The notes: generated from the sequence alone by a model not told the origin. Positions 40,313 through 51,123 are shown, numbered from the stretch's first letter. The stretch: DNA of 64,000 bases from Diplonema papillatum (GCA_030068145.1 JAPJBO010000151.1:124001-188000); one strand, 5' to 3'. A program made the numbers and translations.

Positions 40313-42274
40313 TTATGTCATGTGCTGGCGGATGTGTCGTGTCCACGCACCCTTTGATCCAAGCTTTCTCCAGCACAGCTTGCATCGAAGAGGCTCATCG
40401 AAGAGAGCAGGATGCTTTTTTTGGACATGCTGACTCATTCCAGCTGCCTTTACTTTTACACGACATGCAGGGCATTCAGCCATGCAGTGGCATTGAATGC
40501 GGTCGCGATGTGCTGCGTCGATATGGGCAGCCATCGAGGATTCCACAGCTTTTTTGCCACAAAAGTCGCACGGCAAATATGTTTCCGTTTCTTCTTCCTC
40601 TTCCTCTTCCTCTTCGTCTTCTTCTTCGTCTTCGTCTTCTTCGTCGTCTGCTTTCTCCTCACACTCCTCTGCTGCATCGCTATCACCCGCTTCCTCCAAT
40701 TCCTTCTGAGCTCTCTGCACGAGGTTCTTGGTGAGGTTCTTGTCTGGCACAAACAGCGGCAGTTGTGGGGGGGCTGTCGGCGCCTCGCAGTTGCACACAC
40801 GAATCGTTCCAGTTCCACCCGCAAACCGGAACGCCGTATAGGGCCCCCCACGAAAGACGAAGTTGGTTTTCATTGCGGCAAGCTGCTCACAAAGAACGAT
40901 AAGGGCTAGATTGCTACGCGCATTGCGGTGCAGGCAATCGCAAATCAAAACTGTTTGTTTTCCGCGAAAGCCTGTCTGGGACAGATCCGCAACCTTCCAC
41001 GGAAGTCGGCGGGCTCTCCGTTTTTCCTCCGCGCATGCCAGATCTACCTCGCAGGTTTTTGGGCTGCTGATCATGGTCACATCAGCTTTCCGCTCTCCGT
41101 TTTCTGCCTCCTCAGCTTCATCCGAACACTGCAATGGAAGGGCATCCATGCGATCCCACCAATGGCTGAGGCTGTGACAATACGCATTCGTTGTTGAGCC
41201 CTTTCGCACGCTTTCCATGAGGTGGAGGAAGATGTGCGCAGATAAACGGGCACGCAAAAAGGGGATGCGGGCGGCAGTTTCTTTTTGACCCCAGTAACGC
41301 CAGGGTACGTCCGAATACCGGAATTCGGCAAGGTCGCTTAGGCTGATGAATAGCCAGCGAAATGTTGGTGATAGCTCTCGTTGCGCCATCATGGAGACTA
41401 CCTTCCTCACGTGCGCTCCGGTAGCATTCTGGCTGACATCGATGTTCAAAGTGCTGCACAGGTCTCGAAGTGCCGACGTACTCTCAGCATCCAGCTCCTT
41501 GAACAACGCCAACCCCATACCCTTTATGTCGTGCAGGGCTGGAGAAACGTAGTGTGCTGATGGTGCCACTGCGCTCAGCAGCGATGTGTAGCCAGCTGCA
41601 GCCATTTGGGCAAGGCTGAGGTGAGGAAAGCGATGTATGTACATGCTCCATTCGCTTGTTGGAACGGTGCATACTGCGCAGCGGTGGCCTCTTCCACCAC
41701 ACCCGTCAAGCCTCTGCCATCGGTCAAAGTGATCTCCGGTGATCTTTTCGATCCGAACCCGAGTCACACCGTGGCCGCGAACGATCTTTGCATTGTGAAG
41801 GCGCAAAATTGCATGGTTGAGAAACCGGTTCTCGAAATGCTTAAATTGCGCTTTCTTCCGGTCGACGACAGTTACGGACGGGACAAAACCGCCGGTTTCT
41901 GGGTATACCAGGGACATCGACAGACGTGTGCGCGCGTTGCGCGATCTCAGCGAGTTTCTTGCTGTGTACCCGTCGGTATACAGTACGCCAACAAGCGGTA
42001 CGGAAGACAATCTTGCGGATTCACGCCACCCCTCCTCTTCCAAGACCTTGAACGCACCTGCTAAGCCCCGTTGCAGTCTCTCCTTTACTCGAGAGCGCGA
42101 CTCCTTCTCCACTTTTCTGCAGCGCTTCACGGACACCCCGATACTCATGCTAGTACGCCGCTTGTGCGACTTATTGACAAGGTCTAGCTTTCTCTGGGAG
42201 GTCCGTGTTGCATAATAACGCTCTTCGATGAGAGTTTTGCCCACTTCTAACACAGCAGCGTTTGCGGATTGCAT
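40313..42274 (-). CDS. C2H2 zinc-finger protein, possibly transposon-derived
   Basis: 653 codons, single frame. The N-terminal ~60 residues are basic. The middle (~95-500) is a folded region with YTDGYTARN, RCAVCTVPTSEWSMYIHRFP and ALHDIKGMGLALFKEL, and DLACAEEKRRARRLPWKVAD near the end. I do not recognise it with certainty, but the layout (Asp-containing strands, a Cys pair, an LHDIKG box) recalls large DDE transposases. A ~40-residue Asp/Glu run (~525-560) follows, then three C2H2 fingers: CDFCGKKAVESSMAAHIDAA-H, CPACRVKVKAAGMSQHVQKK-H and CKLCWRKLGSKGAWTRHIRQ-H at the extreme C-terminus. DNA binding is inferred from the fingers. The start codon lies 84 bp from the divergent ORF at 42358, so they may share a promoter. 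Confidence 0.7.
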   Translation of the reverse strand: MQSANAAVLEVGKTLIEERYYATRTSQRKLDLVNKSHKRRTSMSIGVSVKRCRKVEKESRSRVKERLQRGLAGAFKVLEEEGWRESARLSSVPLVGVLYTDGYTARNSLRSRNARTRLSMSLVYPETGGFVPSVTVVDRKKAQFKHFENRFLNHAILRLHNAKIVRGHGVTRVRIEKITGDHFDRWQRLDGCGGRGHRCAVCTVPTSEWSMYIHRFPHLSLAQMAAAGYTSLLSAVAPSAHYVSPALHDIKGMGLALFKELDAESTSALRDLCSTLNIDVSQNATGAHVRKVVSMMAQRELSPTFRWLFISLSDLAEFRYSDVPWRYWGQKETAARIPFLRARLSAHIFLHLMESVRKGSTTNAYCHSLSHWWDRMDALPLQCSDEAEEAENGERKADVTMISSPKTCEVDLACAEEKRRARRLPWKVADLSQTGFRGKQTVLICDCLHRNARSNLALIVLCEQLAAMKTNFVFRGGPYTAFRFAGGTGTIRVCNCEAPTAPPQLPLFVPDKNLTKNLVQRAQKELEEAGDSDAAEECEEKADDEEDEDEEEDEEEEEEEEETETYLPCDFCGKKAVESSMAAHIDAAHRDRIQCHCMAECPACRVKVKAAGMSQHVQKKHPALFDEPLRCKLCWRKLGSKGAWTRHIRQHMT

Positions 42275-42357
42275 GGTTTAATTATTTGTCTTCCTGTGAT
42301 GAATGAGTCCTTCGATATCGTCTCTGGGCCCCTTATCCACGGACATGGTGTGACCAG
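42275..42357. promoter_or_regulatory. Short divergent intergenic region
   Basis: 83 bp separate the start codons of the zinc-finger ORF (minus) and the 142-codon ORF (plus). No TATA box is evident. Any promoter here would have to be bidirectional or extend into the coding regions. Confidence 0.3.
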
Positions 42358-42786
42358 ATGAATATTGCGGAAGCACTTGATCAGCGCCAGACTAAAAGGA
42401 AGCTCGCAGCAGAAAACGGAAAAATAGAGGCCAGAGTGATGCTGCAGGTTAATTACAAGGTGGTGGGCACAACAGTCACTCTCGAGTGCGTACGTGTTGT
42501 CCCCGCGGGCAGCAGTGTGCCATCGGGTCTGTACCCAACCACCTACGTCCTCGACGAGCCCGCTGACGACCAGAAGCCAGTGCTCTGCAGACAGCTCCAC
42601 CTTGGCTTGTGGCAAGTGAAGGTCCCCATTGCGCAGGGTGCAGCACTTGCTGGCGAGGGAGTGGCGGCCGTGGACCTGGACGAGCAGTACCGCCAGATCA
42701 TGGGGCTGGGTCTGACGGGCGACAATGATCCCCAGGAGGAAGAACAGCAGGCACTGCTGATTGAAGAGGACATTGAGGACATGTAG
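42358..42786 (+). CDS. Small acidic protein, unknown family
   Basis: 142 codons. After a short charged start (LDQRQTKRKLAAENGKIEAR) comes a beta-rich region (MLQVNYKVVGTTVTLECVRV, LYPTTYVLDEP) and a C-terminal acidic tail (DNDPQEEEQQALLIEEDIED). It reads like real coding sequence with balanced composition and a GC-rich third position. Divergent partner of the zinc-finger ORF; the pair could be the two genes of one transposon, but no ends were found around them. Confidence 0.45.
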   Translation: MNIAEALDQRQTKRKLAAENGKIEARVMLQVNYKVVGTTVTLECVRVVPAGSSVPSGLYPTTYVLDEPADDQKPVLCRQLHLGLWQVKVPIAQGAALAGEGVAAVDLDEQYRQIMGLGLTGDNDPQEEEQQALLIEEDIEDM

Positions 42787-43199
42787 GGTCCTGTGTCCTC
42801 AGCATCCTCCAGGCCGCAGTTCGTATTGAGAACTCTTCTGTTCGCCAGTTCTGCGTCCCACCGCCTCATCGTACCAGTCACCCGTAAACTTCCGCTCGTG
42901 AGGGCCTCCTGCGGCGGTGTTCCCGCACGGGCGGCAGCATCACTTTGACCTTTCTTTTTCTGTTTTCTTCTGCGAGCTTCCCTTCACTGCCGCGCTGATC
43001 AGGTCATCATGTCCGTAGAGGCCACATGGAACCCTTGCTCTTTTGCACCCGGCGTCGTAATTGGGAAGGCGATGCGTATGGGCTTCGACGGCTCGTCCGC
43101 ATCCGTGTTCTGGGCCTGCGTAATTGACGACAGAACGGCCAGGAGATCCGCTCCGCGGAACGTGGGCTTAGTGGCTTGAACCACTTTGTTGTACAGCGC

Positions 43200-43409
43200 G
43201 TGCTGCGGTCAAAACCTTGTGTCTTTTTGAAAATGGCAAAAAAAAAAATTTCCGGAAAAAAATTGGGTTTTTTAAATTTTAAAAGTTTGGAACAAACTCT
43301 GCAGTAATATTTGAGGAAGTTGAGCAAAAAAAAAATTTCAAAAAAAAAATTTAGGGCTCCATCGGCCCCGCGGGAGCGTTTTAAAAACACAAGGTTTTGA
43401 CCCTGCATG
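43200..43409. mobile_element. MITE, NTAN family (copy 1, left end diverged)
   Basis: Full length, but the left terminus reads GTGCTGCGGTC instead of CATGCAGGGTC. The right end GACCCTGCATG is intact. Orientation: GCTCCCGCGGGG module on the right. Confidence 0.8.
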
Positions 43410-43439
43410 CTAGATGTGTGGCTGTCATCAGAGAGAGAA

Positions 43440-43660
43440 TCATTACGTTGTTGGCGCCGTGCGCCTACAACGACGCGGCCTTGTCGTAAACGATGATGAT
43501 TGCGATGGCGCAGCCGGGGGCGTTCTGGCTGGTGGGTGCGACCGCCTGCGAGTGCTAACAGGTTGTGTCGCTGGTTCTTTTTGATCGCTTGGCCCACGGC
43601 GGCGGCTAGCACCTTGGCAGAGACTCTCAACTCCCGCTGAACAATACGTCTTGCGGATAC
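43440..43660 (-). pseudogene. Second relic of the post-RT domain
   Basis: The DNA is clearly related to 5140-5385 over about 220 bp (shared GGCGCAGCCGGGGGCGTTCT, GGCGGCGGCTAGCA and TCTCAACTCCC). On the minus strand it reads DAVPEYPQDVL, then LRVSAKVLAAAVGQAIKK, matching DAVPEYPHDVP and LRFSVKMLAAAIGRAIAK at the other site. No intact ORF. Confidence 0.6.
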
Positions 43661-43732
43661 TCGGGCACCGCATCATTGCTTGCCCAACATCCATTCGGTC
43701 TCCAACAGCAAAGCACTTGTGAGATCGCTGTT

Positions 43733-45500
43733 CAGTGTGGAGGTCGGATTGGGTGGTTGCGCCTTCGGCGCTTGAATCTTTTATCAAGAGAGATCGCCAG
43801 GTTGTTCTCAGTCGATTTCAGTGTGTGGGGTCCCGATCTCAGCGTGTTTGCGATTCGTTCGCAACACTAACAGTTCGTCTGCCTAGGAGCACTGGACTTC
43901 AGTGTGTGGGAGACCCAACTTCAGCGTGTTTGCGATTCGTTTGCAACACTAAACAGTCGTCTGGTCTTTGAAGGTCGTATTTTCCCGTCTTTTTTCCAAG
44001 TTTTTCGCCGACTGTCTTTCCGACTTTTCCCGGGTTTTACACGCTCGTTTTCGCTCGCTTTTCGTTGATTCATAAGATCTCTGTTTCGTGTGTACATAGT
44101 TGGATTGGGTGGTTGCGCCTTCGGTGCTTCAATCTTTTATTAAGAGAGATCGCTCAGGCTGTTCTCAGTCGATTTCAGTGTATGGGGTCCCGATCTCAGC
44201 GTGTTTGCGATTCGTTCGCAACACTAACAGTTCGTCTGCCAAGGAGCACTTGATTTCAGTGTGTGGGGGTCCCAACTTCAGCGTGCTTGCGATTCGTTTG
44301 CAACACTATATAGCATGCAGGGTCAAAACCTTGTGTCTTTTTAAAACGCTCCCGCGGGGCCGATGGACCCCAAAAAAAAAAAATTGGCAAAATTTTTTTT
44401 TGCTCAACTTCCACAAAAATTACCGCAGAGTTTGTTCCAAAATTTTAAAATTCAAAAAACCCATTTTTTATGATTCATAAGATCTCTGTTTTGTGTGTAC
44501 AAAGTCGGATTGGGTGGTTGCGCCTTCGGCGCTTAAATAATTTATTAAAAGAGATCGCTCAGGTTGTTCTCAGTCGATTTCAGTGTGTGGGGTCCCGATC
44601 TCAGCGTGTTTGCGATTCGTTCGCAACACTAACAGTTCGTCTGCCTAGGAGCACTTGATTTCAGTGTGTGGGGGTCCCAACTTCAGCGTGTTCGTGATTC
44701 GTTTGCAACACTAAACAGTCGTCTGGTCTTGGAGCACTTGAAGGTCGTATTTTCCCGTCTTTTTTCCAAGTTTTTCGCCGACTGTCTTCCCGGGTTTTAC
44801 ACGCTCTTCTTCGCTCGCTTTTCGTTGATTCATAAGATCTCTGTTTCGTGTGTACATAGTTGGATTGGGTGGTTGCGCCTTCGGCGCTTGAATCTTGTAT
44901 CAAGAGAGATCGCTCAGGTTGTTCTCAGTCGATTTCAGTGTGTGGGGTCCCGATCTCAGCGTGTTTGCGATTCGTTCGCAACACTAACAGTTCGTTTGCC
45001 TAGGAGCTCTTGATTTCAGTGTGTGGGAGTCCCAACTTCAGCGTGTTTGCGATTCGTTTGCAACACTATGCAGTCGTCGGATCTTGGAGCACTTCAAGGT
45101 CGTATTTTCCCGTCTTTCTCCCACGTTTTTCGCCGACTGTCTCCGATTTTTCCACGCTCTTTTTCGCTCGCTTTTCGTTGATTCATAAGATCTCTGTTTC
45201 GTGTGTACAAAGTCTGCTTTGCCTTCGGCGCTTCAATCTTTTATTAAGAGAGATCGCTCAGGTTGTTCTCAGTCGATTTCAGTGTGTAGGGTCCCGATCT
45301 CAGCGTGTTTGCGATTCGTTCGCAACACTAACAGTTCGTCTGCCTAGGAGCACTTGATTTCAGTGTGGGAGTCCCAACTGCAGCGCGTTTGCGATTCGTT
45401 TGCAACACTACAATCGTCTGGCCTTGAGGCACTTGAAGGTCTTTTTCCCGTCTTTTTCCAAGTTTTTCGCCGACTGTTTTTCCAACTTCCTCCAGGGTTT
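43733..45500. repeat. Satellite, ~350-360 bp period
   Basis: Four to five units sharing TTGGATTGGGTGGTTGCGCC, TTCAGTGTGTGGGGTCCCGA, CAGCGTGTTTGCGATTCGTT and TTTTTCGCCGACTGTC. Successive GCGCCTTCGG(C/T)GCTT blocks lie near 43761, 44118, 44521, 44878 and 45218. A truncated MITE interrupts the second unit (44314). Inverted pieces of the same satellite lie at 47646-47700 and 51915-52460. Coding frames in it are repeats of the same peptide and not genes. Confidence 0.93.
44314..44468. mobile_element. MITE, NTAN family (copy 2, right end missing)
   Basis: Left end CATGCAGGGTCAAAACC after TATAG; truncated in the AT-rich middle and followed directly by satellite sequence (TTCATAAGATCTCTG). Confidence 0.85.
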
Positions 45501-47199
45501 GTAAAACACTCTTTTTTAGCGTTATTTTTTAGCGTTATTTGTGGATTAGAAGGTCGGTATTTTAAAGTCTCCGGTTGACCGTAGAGGCTTGGGTATGGCG
45601 GGGGGTTGAGAAAAGTAAAAGAGTGCGACTCGTTTCGGGTGTTGTGTCACTCCGTTGTGAAACGTTGTGGAGTCCCCTAACGCGTTTAGAGGGTGCTTGG
45701 GTTTGGGTAGGGTGTGGTCGTTCTGCTGCGGCGTGAAAAGCCAGGAAGTTTCGACGCTAATCTTCGACTCTTGATTAAGTTCACCGGGTTGCGTGCTCGT
45801 CAGGAAGATCCCGGTGCCTGGCTTTTCTTCTGGGTGGTTTCGTGTTGATCGGCGGCTGTGTGTTACGAGGCACGGATTAGGGGATGAAAAAAGGAAAAAG
45901 AAATGGGGGAGAAAAAGAAGGGGGGGAGAGGGGGAGAGGGGAAGTTGGGGTTTTGAGGGTTGTCCTCGGGGTACGGGGGGGGGGTGGTTGGAGGGTTTGA
46001 GTGACAGAGGTTACGCTTGCACTGTTGGGGGTCCAGGGGCGCTGGGCTTTCTTGCGGTTCTGGAGATTGCGTGGAGGGGCACAGGTGCGGACAGGCTTGC
46101 ACGTTTTTCACTCTCGAGGGCACTGGAGTGCTTGGGGAACATCTGGGTTAACTGGACCAAGGTTCGTGCTTTTTGTTCGGGGAAGGATCCTGCAGTCAGA
46201 AGCAACCCAGCCACCACAGATAGAGCACAAATGCCTCAGCCAGCCGAAGGATAACCGAATAGCTATCGACGGCTCCAGTCGTTAGCTATCATTATATGAT
46301 AGCTGCTGGCTTTCCTTCTGGACATCGCGACATTTCTGGACAATTTCACCCGCCGCTGTGCAGCACCCTCGTGCGAGGTCGACACTCCAACTGTATGTCG
46401 TGCGTGAACGTTGGCATTGAGTTCATCGAGCTCGGCTGAGCTGAAGGCTCGCACCGTCCACGCAACTTGTGGAGGCTACTGGGCGTGGTCCATGCCAACC
46501 AAGTGGCCTGCTTCAGTATTTTCGGCGGTTTTCCTTCCCCTGGTCAGGGCGGTTCACTCCCCATGTTGAGTTTTTGTTCAGGTTTTCACTGGATTTATTG
46601 GTCAAGCACCAGCTGGCACAGCCCTTTCTATGAATCAAAGCATCAAAGTGACCCAGGAAAAAGGTGTGGCCACTTCATCACACGTTAGTACTGGCCGTTG
46701 TGCCAGCTGGATCTGCAGCATGTTAGCTGGCTCAGTGTCGTCGCTGGGATTCGGCTCCGGACGGTAATTAGGGCACATGTGCAGTGATTGGGTACACCAC
46801 TGTGACACCAGGAAGAAAACACAGCCAGGCAGGGCCTGCCCGGCTGCTCTGGCACGACAACACTGCTGGTCACTTTTGACCCAAATATGACTGGTCAGCC
46901 GGTCTTTTTTGCCCCAAAAATGACCGGTCATAAATGACCGATCAGTTTTCAGTGATGGATTTTTTTAGTCATAAATGACCGGCTTTCTTCTTAGCGCGAG
47001 CACTGGTGAGTTACAGTCTTCGCTTTAAGACCGGTGGCCCAGTCATTTTTCAAAACTGCCTCTGGGCAGTTTTTTATTTCGAAGCATGTCAGGCGTGTGG
47101 CTTTTTTTTACTAGTGTTCGTCTTCCAGGGGTTTCAGCGCAGGCAGCCACGTATACAGTGGAGCTTACCTGCAGCCTGGATACGGCCGAGTCGCGAGGC
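45501..47199. other. No intact gene; relics and short palindromes
   Basis: A stretch at 46010-46140 (with TGCACGTTTTTCACTCTCGA) is a diverged copy of 15060-15200 within the Lys-rich ORF. The palindrome AGCTATCAT-TAT-ATGATAGCT lies at 46283-46303. Around 46870-46985, TGACCGGTCATAAATGACCG recurs in direct and inverted form. A G/A-rich tract lies at 45895-45950. Confidence 0.45.
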
Positions 47200-47645
47200 G
47201 GCGGTCCCGATACCGTCTCATGAGACCTTATCGATACCTTTTTTGCCCATTTCTGGGTTGCGCCCTTATCTCGACCTTTTTGGCCCGTTTTTGGGTTGCG
47301 CCCTTATCTCGACCTTTTTGAGATGCGTCCTTATCTCTACCTTTTTGGCCCGTTTTTGGCTTGTTCCCTTATCTCGACCTTTTTTGGGGGTTGTTCCCTT
47401 ATCTCGACCTTTTTTGGGGGTTGCGCCCTTCTCTCGACCTTTTTTGGGGGTTGCACCCTTATCTCTACCTTTTTTGGGATTGTGACCAAATTTTCCCGAA
47501 AATATATTCAGGCCAAAAAAAAAAAACCGAAAATTTTCCAAAAAATTGGCAAAAAAAAATTCCGAAAAAATTTCCGAAATTTTTTTGGGCCAAAAAAAAA
47601 AACCGAAAAATTTCCGAAAATTTTTTGGGCCAAAAAAAAAATCCG
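47200..47645. repeat. Repeat-armed element, ~28-bp array (copy A)
   Basis: Begins GGCGGCGGTCCCGATACCGT with the palindrome GTCTCATGAGAC, then about eight units with CCCTTATCTCGACC and a TTTTTTGGGGGTTG or TTTTTGGCCCGTTTTTGG linker, then an AT-rich part with TTTTTTTGGGCCAAAAAAAA repeats. A near-identical inverted copy is at 62271-62866. No ORF. Confidence 0.85.
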
Positions 47646-47707
47646 AAACCACCCAATCCAAGTACACACGAAACAGAGATCTTACGATTCAGTGAACAAA
47701 AAACCTA

Positions 47708-47850
47708 CGCTACTTCCAGTCAAGTACCCCACAAGTACTCGACCTTGACGACGCAATGACAGGTGACGACGTCATAAAGTAACCTTAAGCGGCGACACAG
47801 TGCATGCTAATCCATGTGGTTCATGTACTTAAAAGAACTCAATGCTTAAC
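47708..47850 (+). pseudogene. C-terminal tail of the Lys-rich ORF family with conserved 3' flank
   Basis: Reads QVLDLDDAMTGDDVIK and stop (TAA at 47779-47781), then the 3' flank also found at 14944-15003 in opposite orientation. Only the last ~24 codons remain; upstream is satellite-like sequence. Confidence 0.6.
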
Positions 47851-47871
47851 TGTACTTTATTGGTGGCTTAC

Positions 47872-48095
47872 CATGCAGGGTCAAAACCTTGTGTCTTTTT
47901 AAAACGCTCCCGCGGGGCCGATGGAGCCCTAAAATTTTTTTTTGGAATTTTTTTTTTTTGCTCAACCTCCTCAAAAATTACTGCAGAGTTTGTTCCAAAC
48001 TCTGCAGCAACTTTTAAAATTCAAAAAACCCATTTTTTTTCCAGAAATTTTTTTTTGGCCATTTCCAAAAAGACACAAGGTTTTGACCCTGCATG
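47872..48095. mobile_element. MITE, NTAN family (copy 3)
   Basis: 224 bp, perfect CATGCAGGGTCAAAACC ends, TSD TTAC (47868-47871 and 48096-48099). Confidence 0.93.
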
Positions 48096-48135
48096 TTACC
48101 GTGGTCGCCAGCAAGCCTCCCTCGGGTTTGTTAGG

Positions 48136-48142
48136 TATAAAA
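48136..48142 (+). promoter_or_regulatory. TATA-box-like sequence
   Basis: TATAAAA lies 113 bp before the ATG at 48255 and just after a MITE. The intervening 110 bp are purine-rich, like a 5' leader. It is suggestive only. Confidence 0.3.
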
Positions 48143-48254
48143 CGGTACCGGACCCCTCCGGTGAAAGAAGCACACCAAGAGAGCGCGGAGAGAAAATCAG
48201 TAAGAAGAAGAAAGGCAGAAAACAGACCCAGAACGAAACGTCCCAGGGGAAAAA

Positions 48255-48635
48255 ATGGAGGAGATCGAACAATACCTCCAGAAGGCACAGCGACTCGCTG
48301 AGGAGGCGGAAGACGAAGCGCAGATCAGCGCGGTGTTCGGGATCATCAAGGTCCTGCTCATCTTGACCGAGAAGGCCGGGCAGAAGCGAGCCCGAGAACG
48401 AGGGATGGCGACGCCCCAGACGAAATCGAAGCCGAAGACAACGACGAACCCGAAGGCCGGGCAGAAGCAGCCCGAGAAGGCCGGGCAGAAGCAGCCCGAG
48501 AAGGCCGAGCAGGAGCAGCCCGCGAAGCAGACGACGGCGGCGCCCATGAAACATACGACGGCGGCGCCCGCGGAACAACTGAAGCAAGCAGACCGCCAGG
48601 CGGACACCGCAACGAAAGAAGGAACCGCCCGGTAA
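48255..48635 (+). CDS. Lys/Gln/Ala-rich N-terminal ORF of a probable retroelement
   Basis: 126 codons. It starts with a helical stretch (MEEIEQYLQKAQRLAEEAED), then a Lys-rich part with the repeat AGQKQPEK (three variants) and an Ala/Thr/Lys end. A frame shift near its stop leads directly into the next ORF (reading KSRERAVVGRKKPAAP), so the two are probably one protein broken by an indel or overlapping ORFs. Composition is typical of nucleic-acid-binding ORF1/Gag-like proteins; no domain recognised. Confidence 0.45.
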   Translation: MEEIEQYLQKAQRLAEEAEDEAQISAVFGIIKVLLILTEKAGQKRARERGMATPQTKSKPKTTTNPKAGQKQPEKAGQKQPEKAEQEQPAKQTTAAPMKHTTAAPAEQLKQADRQADTATKEGTAR

Positions 48636-48651
48636 GAGCCGCGAGCGAGCG

Positions 48652-49858
48652 GTGGTCGGAAGGAAGAAGCCGGCTGCCCCGAAGAACGCAGGGCTACGGA
48701 CCGACGACTGGGGGATGAAGGCCATCGACGTGAAGAGCGTGCTGGAAGGGAATACGCGGCGCGGAATCGTTGAGACGACGACGGAGGAAGGGAGAAAGGT
48801 CGTCGCCCACGCGAAGGAGCTGACCGACCTGGAAGCAGACGGCGTCGCCCTCGTGGTCATCACCCCGAAGCCGGCAGACGAGGAGCGCTCGACGTACGAG
48901 ATCGTTTTCTCGACGGACGGGACGCCGTCCTACAGATACGTCACCCTGTGTGGAGACGCGCGGGCCGCCCAGGGGAGGATCGGGCTCAAGAAGACGGCCA
49001 ACGAGACGCAGGTGCTGGTGTTCACTGCCCTGCACCGGGAGCTACCGAAGGAAACCGTGACGCTGCTCACCGACAAGAAGAAGGGGGCCGGTGTGATCGA
49101 CCGCATGTGTGCAACGGCGGCAAGGGACAACGGCGCCGAGATCGAGAAGCGCCACCGATGGCGACACGCGGACCTGCCGGAGAGGAGCACCTGCATGGTG
49201 CGAGTGACGCTGGCGCAGGCCAACAAGCTCCTCGCCTGCAGCGGGAACGGAGGCCACTTCTGGTCAGCCCCCAGCTTCGCACGGGGTGGAGAAACGGACA
49301 GCGTCCTTTGGCTCGACAAGGCCGCCACCCTCGACGACGCACTCGCCCTGGCGGCCCTGCCTGGCACCAACGGGCTGGCTGCGGCGGTGACACGCCTGGG
49401 GGTCCGCTACACCGGCGACGAAGCACTGGAGGAGCTGCAGGAGGCGGCCGGCGACCTCGTCGCCCCGCCACGATACGGCGGAGGGCTGGCGTACTTCGTC
49501 ACCGGCGGGCGGAATGAGCACGCCGCGGACATCACAGCGGCGCTCAGAGATGTCGGCTGGAACGGGGCGCAGAGGAAGTCCTTCACGAAGGAAGGGAGGA
49601 CGAGGCTGATCGTTGTGTCGCAGCAGCCGCCGCCAGCCACAGTAGTGTCGAGGATGGGCCGCGACCCTATCTTCGTACGCCCGATCGCAAGGGGGGACGA
49701 ACCGCGCGGCGGGGCGAAGGCGAACGTGTGGGAGGGGCGAATCCCCAGGGCCTCGCTGCCTAAGCAGGCAGTCAAAAGCGACGCGCCGATGGACCCGAAG
49801 GAAGGCCACATACACGTGTGGCAGGAGCCGGAGCGGAACAAGGGCACGCAGGAATGCG
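48652..49858 (+). CDS. ORF1/Gag-like protein of a retroelement, interrupted near its C-terminus
   Basis: About 400 codons in good coding register, opened by GTG rather than ATG, so the true start is upstream (see previous ORF). Two mixed alpha-beta regions (~85-200: TYEIVFSTDG, TLLTDKK, CMVRVTLAQANKLLACSGNG; ~215-350: ATLDDALALAALPG, ITAALRDVGWNGAQRKSF) look like paired small globular domains. I do not recognise them securely; similar blocks occur, as I recall, before the RT in algal LINE-like elements. The frame meets a transposon at 49859. Beyond it (51124) the same frame continues CEECEAPRQNG and MMRCAH, a probable zinc finger, then stops at 51251-51253. Confidence 0.5.
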
Positions 49859-51114
49859 GCAGGTCTCTACTTAGCAAAATCTCTACTTTGTGACAAAGTA
49901 GAGATTGGGCTCAGAACTAAGTAGAGATTGGGTCCCAGGACAAAGTAGAGATGGGGGGTGGCTATTTGGGTTAGTCCATCTCTACTTTGTCCTGAACCCA
50001 ATCTCTACTTTGTCCCATCTCTACGTAGTTCTGAACCCAATCTCTACTTTGTCACAAAGTAGAGATTGGGTTCAGAACTAAGTAGAAATTGGGTCCCAGG
50101 ACAAAGTAGAGATGGGGGGTGGCTATTTTGGGTTAGTCCATCTCTACTTTGGGTTGAAAAATTGGGTGAAATTTTTTGGGTCAAAAATTTGGGTCAAAAT
50201 TTTTGGGTTCAAAATTTGGGTGAATTTTTTGAAAATTTTGGGTTCAAAATTTGGGTGAAAATTTTGGGTTCAAAATTTGGCTGAAAATTTTTGGGTCAAA
50301 AATGTTGGGTCAAGTTTTTTGGGTCAAAAATTTGGGATGTGCTCAGAAAGAAGACCAGCTCCATGTGTCCCACCACACCCATCCACATCCTGATAGGCTG
50401 CCGCTTTTTTTTGCAACATGAAGGCATGCCCCAGTGCAAAAAACTCAGAAATTTCCGAAAATTTTTAGGAAATTTTCAACCCAATTTTTGACCCAAAAAT
50501 TTTCACCCAAAAATTTCACCCAAAATTTAACTCAAAAATTTTCACCCAAATTTTGAACCCAGAAATTTTGAACCAAAAATTTTGACCCAAAAATTTTCAG
50601 CCAAAATTTGAACCCAAAATTTTGGACCCAAAATTTTCAACCCAAAAAATTTCACCCAAATTTTGAGCCCAAAATTTTTGACCCAAAATTTTCAGCTCAA
50701 AAATTTTCACCCAAATTTTGAACCCAAAATTTTGACCCAAAAAATTTCACCCAATTTTTCAACCCAAAGTAGAGATTGGGTTCAGGACAAAGTAGAGATG
50801 GACTACCACCCCCCATCTCTACTTTGTCCCAAGCCAAAATCTCTACCATGCAGGGTCAAAACCTTGTGTCTTTTTGGAAATGGCCAAAATTTTGTTTCCA
50901 GAAAAAAAATGGGTTTTTTGAATTTTAAAATTTTGGAACAAACTCTGTGGTAATTTTTGAGGAAGTTGAGCGAATTTTTTTTTTTCCAAATTTTTTTTTT
51001 GGAGGCCATCGGCCCCGCGGGAGCGTTTTTAAAAAGACACAAGGTTTTGACCCTGCATGCTACTTAGTTCTGAACCCAATCTCTACTTGTCAAAAAGTAG
51101 AGATTTTGCTAAGT
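49859..51114. mobile_element. Repeat-armed TIR element inserted in the ORF1-like gene
   Basis: A 9-bp direct repeat AGGAATGCG flanks it (49850-49858 and 51115-51123). Ends share inverted ACTTAGCAAAATCTCTACTT; the left end carries ten extra bases (GCAGGTCTCT). Arms consist of AATCTCTACTTTGTCC-type units in both directions; the interior has many AAAATTTTGGGT / ACCCAAAATTTT units in opposing blocks (50140-50340 and 50460-50770). A MITE sits inside near the right end (50847-51059). The 9-bp duplication fits a Mutator-type mechanism; no transposase. Confidence 0.8.
50847..51059. mobile_element. MITE, NTAN family (copy 4)
   Basis: 213 bp, TSD CTAC (50843-50846 and 51060-51063); nested in the element at 49859-51114. 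Confidence 0.93.
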
Positions 51115-51123
51115 AGGAATGCG

